Positions 36,438 to 36,856 of a stretch of 36,856 nt of DNA are shown here, one piece after another. Numbering within the stretch: the stretch's first letter is position 1; every line of letters starts with the position of its first letter. The notes under the pieces are model-generated. The model saw nothing but the letters and a program-made list of their open reading frames with translations. It was not told where the DNA came from and made no database searches. The DNA is from a virus. The stretch is taken from positions 8,039 through 44,894 of the IMG/VR virus record IMGVR_UViG_3300001450_008977; one strand, 5' to 3'. The position numbers and the translations under genes are program-made.

Positions 36438-36856
36438 TGGTAGAAGGTTATATTGAAAAGAGTAAAAGAAAGAAAATACTTTTACTTAGTGATGATTTAA
36501 GAATGCACTCTGGGATAGCAACAATGTCTAGGGAATTAGTGGTCGGATCAGCGCATAAATACAATTGGTTCCAAGTTGGAGCTGCTCTTAAACATCCAGA
36601 GAATGGAAAACTTGTAGACATTTCTGATGACGTAAATAAAAATGCAGGTATAACTGATGCAAAAGTGCATATTATGCCTTTTGAAGGTTATGGAAATAGT
36701 ACCTTAATTAGAAGCTTACTAGAAAAAGAAAAACCAGATGCTATTTTTATTTTTACTGACCCTAGATACTGGATTTGGTTATTTGAAATTGAAAGAGAAA
36801 TAAGAAATAAAATTCCAATCGTATGGTTAAATATTTGGGATGACTATCCTGCTCCA
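36437..36856 (+). CDS. Glycosyltransferase, GT4-like, N-terminal part (truncated by window edge)
   Basis: 140 codons to the window edge, no stop. N-terminal strand 'KILLLSDDLRMHSGIATMSREL' (partly quoted) has the G-I-A/G-x-x-x loop typical of GT-B (GT4) acceptor domains, followed by 'YNWFQVGAAL', 'PDAIFIFTDPRYW' and 'IPIVWLNIWDDYPAP'. The nucleotide-sugar half would lie beyond the window. The third glycosyltransferase here. Target unknown. Confidence 0.7.
   Translation, partial: MVEGYIEKSKRKKILLLSDDLRMHSGIATMSRELVVGSAHKYNWFQVGAALKHPENGKLVDISDDVNKNAGITDAKVHIMPFEGYGNSTLIRSLLEKEKPDAIFIFTDPRYWIWLFEIEREIRNKIPIVWLNIWDDYPAP

Noticed and set aside
1-36856. CRISPR arrays, insertion sequences, integrase or att sites
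   Set aside because: None seen: no spaced direct repeats, transposase or recombinase motifs in the frames I read.

Overview
This window is a segment of a double-stranded DNA bacteriophage genome, probably of a virulent phage infecting a Bacteroidota (flavobacterial) host. Evidence for a phage: tightly packed, overlapping genes almost all on one strand; a family A DNA polymerase, ribonucleotide reductase and thioredoxin; an amidase endolysin near holin-like and spanin-like genes; a phage-type DNA-modification pathway; and many tiny ORFs. Evidence for the host: twelve promoters of the form TTG/TTTG, 19-20 nt, TAtMTTW (the Bacteroidota -33/-7 type), almost no Shine-Dalgarno sequences, a lipoprotein with a Cys-Ser-Lys-Asp-Asp Bacteroidota surface-export signal, and a short histone H1-like protein. 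No virion structural genes were seen.

Layout. 1-2013: end of nrdB, then nrdA. 2014-7090: a small gene, thioredoxin, queC, tRNA-Thr, a DUF805-like membrane protein, then a kinase / HAD phosphatase / nucleotidylyltransferase / carbamoyltransferase cassette. 7091-10534: promoter and putative preQ1-I riboswitch, a membrane protein, queD, queE, ferredoxin, a secreted nuclease and a phosphoribosyltransferase. 10522-14532: promoter and preQ1-I riboswitch, folE, SGNH hydrolase, cupin, MazG/HisE-like protein, dpdA and a formyltransferase. 14517-19019: P-loop kinase, queF, cytidylyltransferase, J-domain protein, exostosin-like glycosyltransferase and a second SGNH hydrolase. 19020-24719: a hypothetical gene, DNA polymerase, Hsp20, GroES, GroEL, H1-like protein and terminator. 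24695-24925: the only minus-strand gene. 24959-28550: glycosyltransferase, then apt, a nucleosidase, a sulfotransferase-like protein, a 2OG-Fe(II) oxygenase and a GNAT-like protein. 28551-29703: small genes including an unusual two-frame overlap, then a terminator. 29755-34903: envelope and lysis region (holin-like, outer-membrane barrel, surface lipoprotein, periplasmic thioredoxin fold without cysteines, amidase, spanin-like pair, large coiled-coil membrane protein). 34904-36856: DUF1599-like protein, RecB/Cas4-like nuclease, ribbon-helix-helix-like protein and the start of a GT4-like glycosyltransferase.

The main system is a complete, dispersed 7-deazaguanine DNA-modification pathway: FolE, QueD, QueE, QueC and QueF should make preQ1 from GTP; DpdA should exchange it for guanine in DNA; and a formyltransferase overlapping dpdA (a DpdN candidate) suggests the end product is 7-(formylamino)methyl-7-deazaguanine. 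The ferredoxin beside queE is a plausible electron donor. Two leaders in this pathway (before folE and before the queD/queE operon) fold like class I preQ1 riboswitches, so the phage probably senses its own modified-base precursor. Six promoters lie so close to their start codons that the mRNAs should be leaderless.
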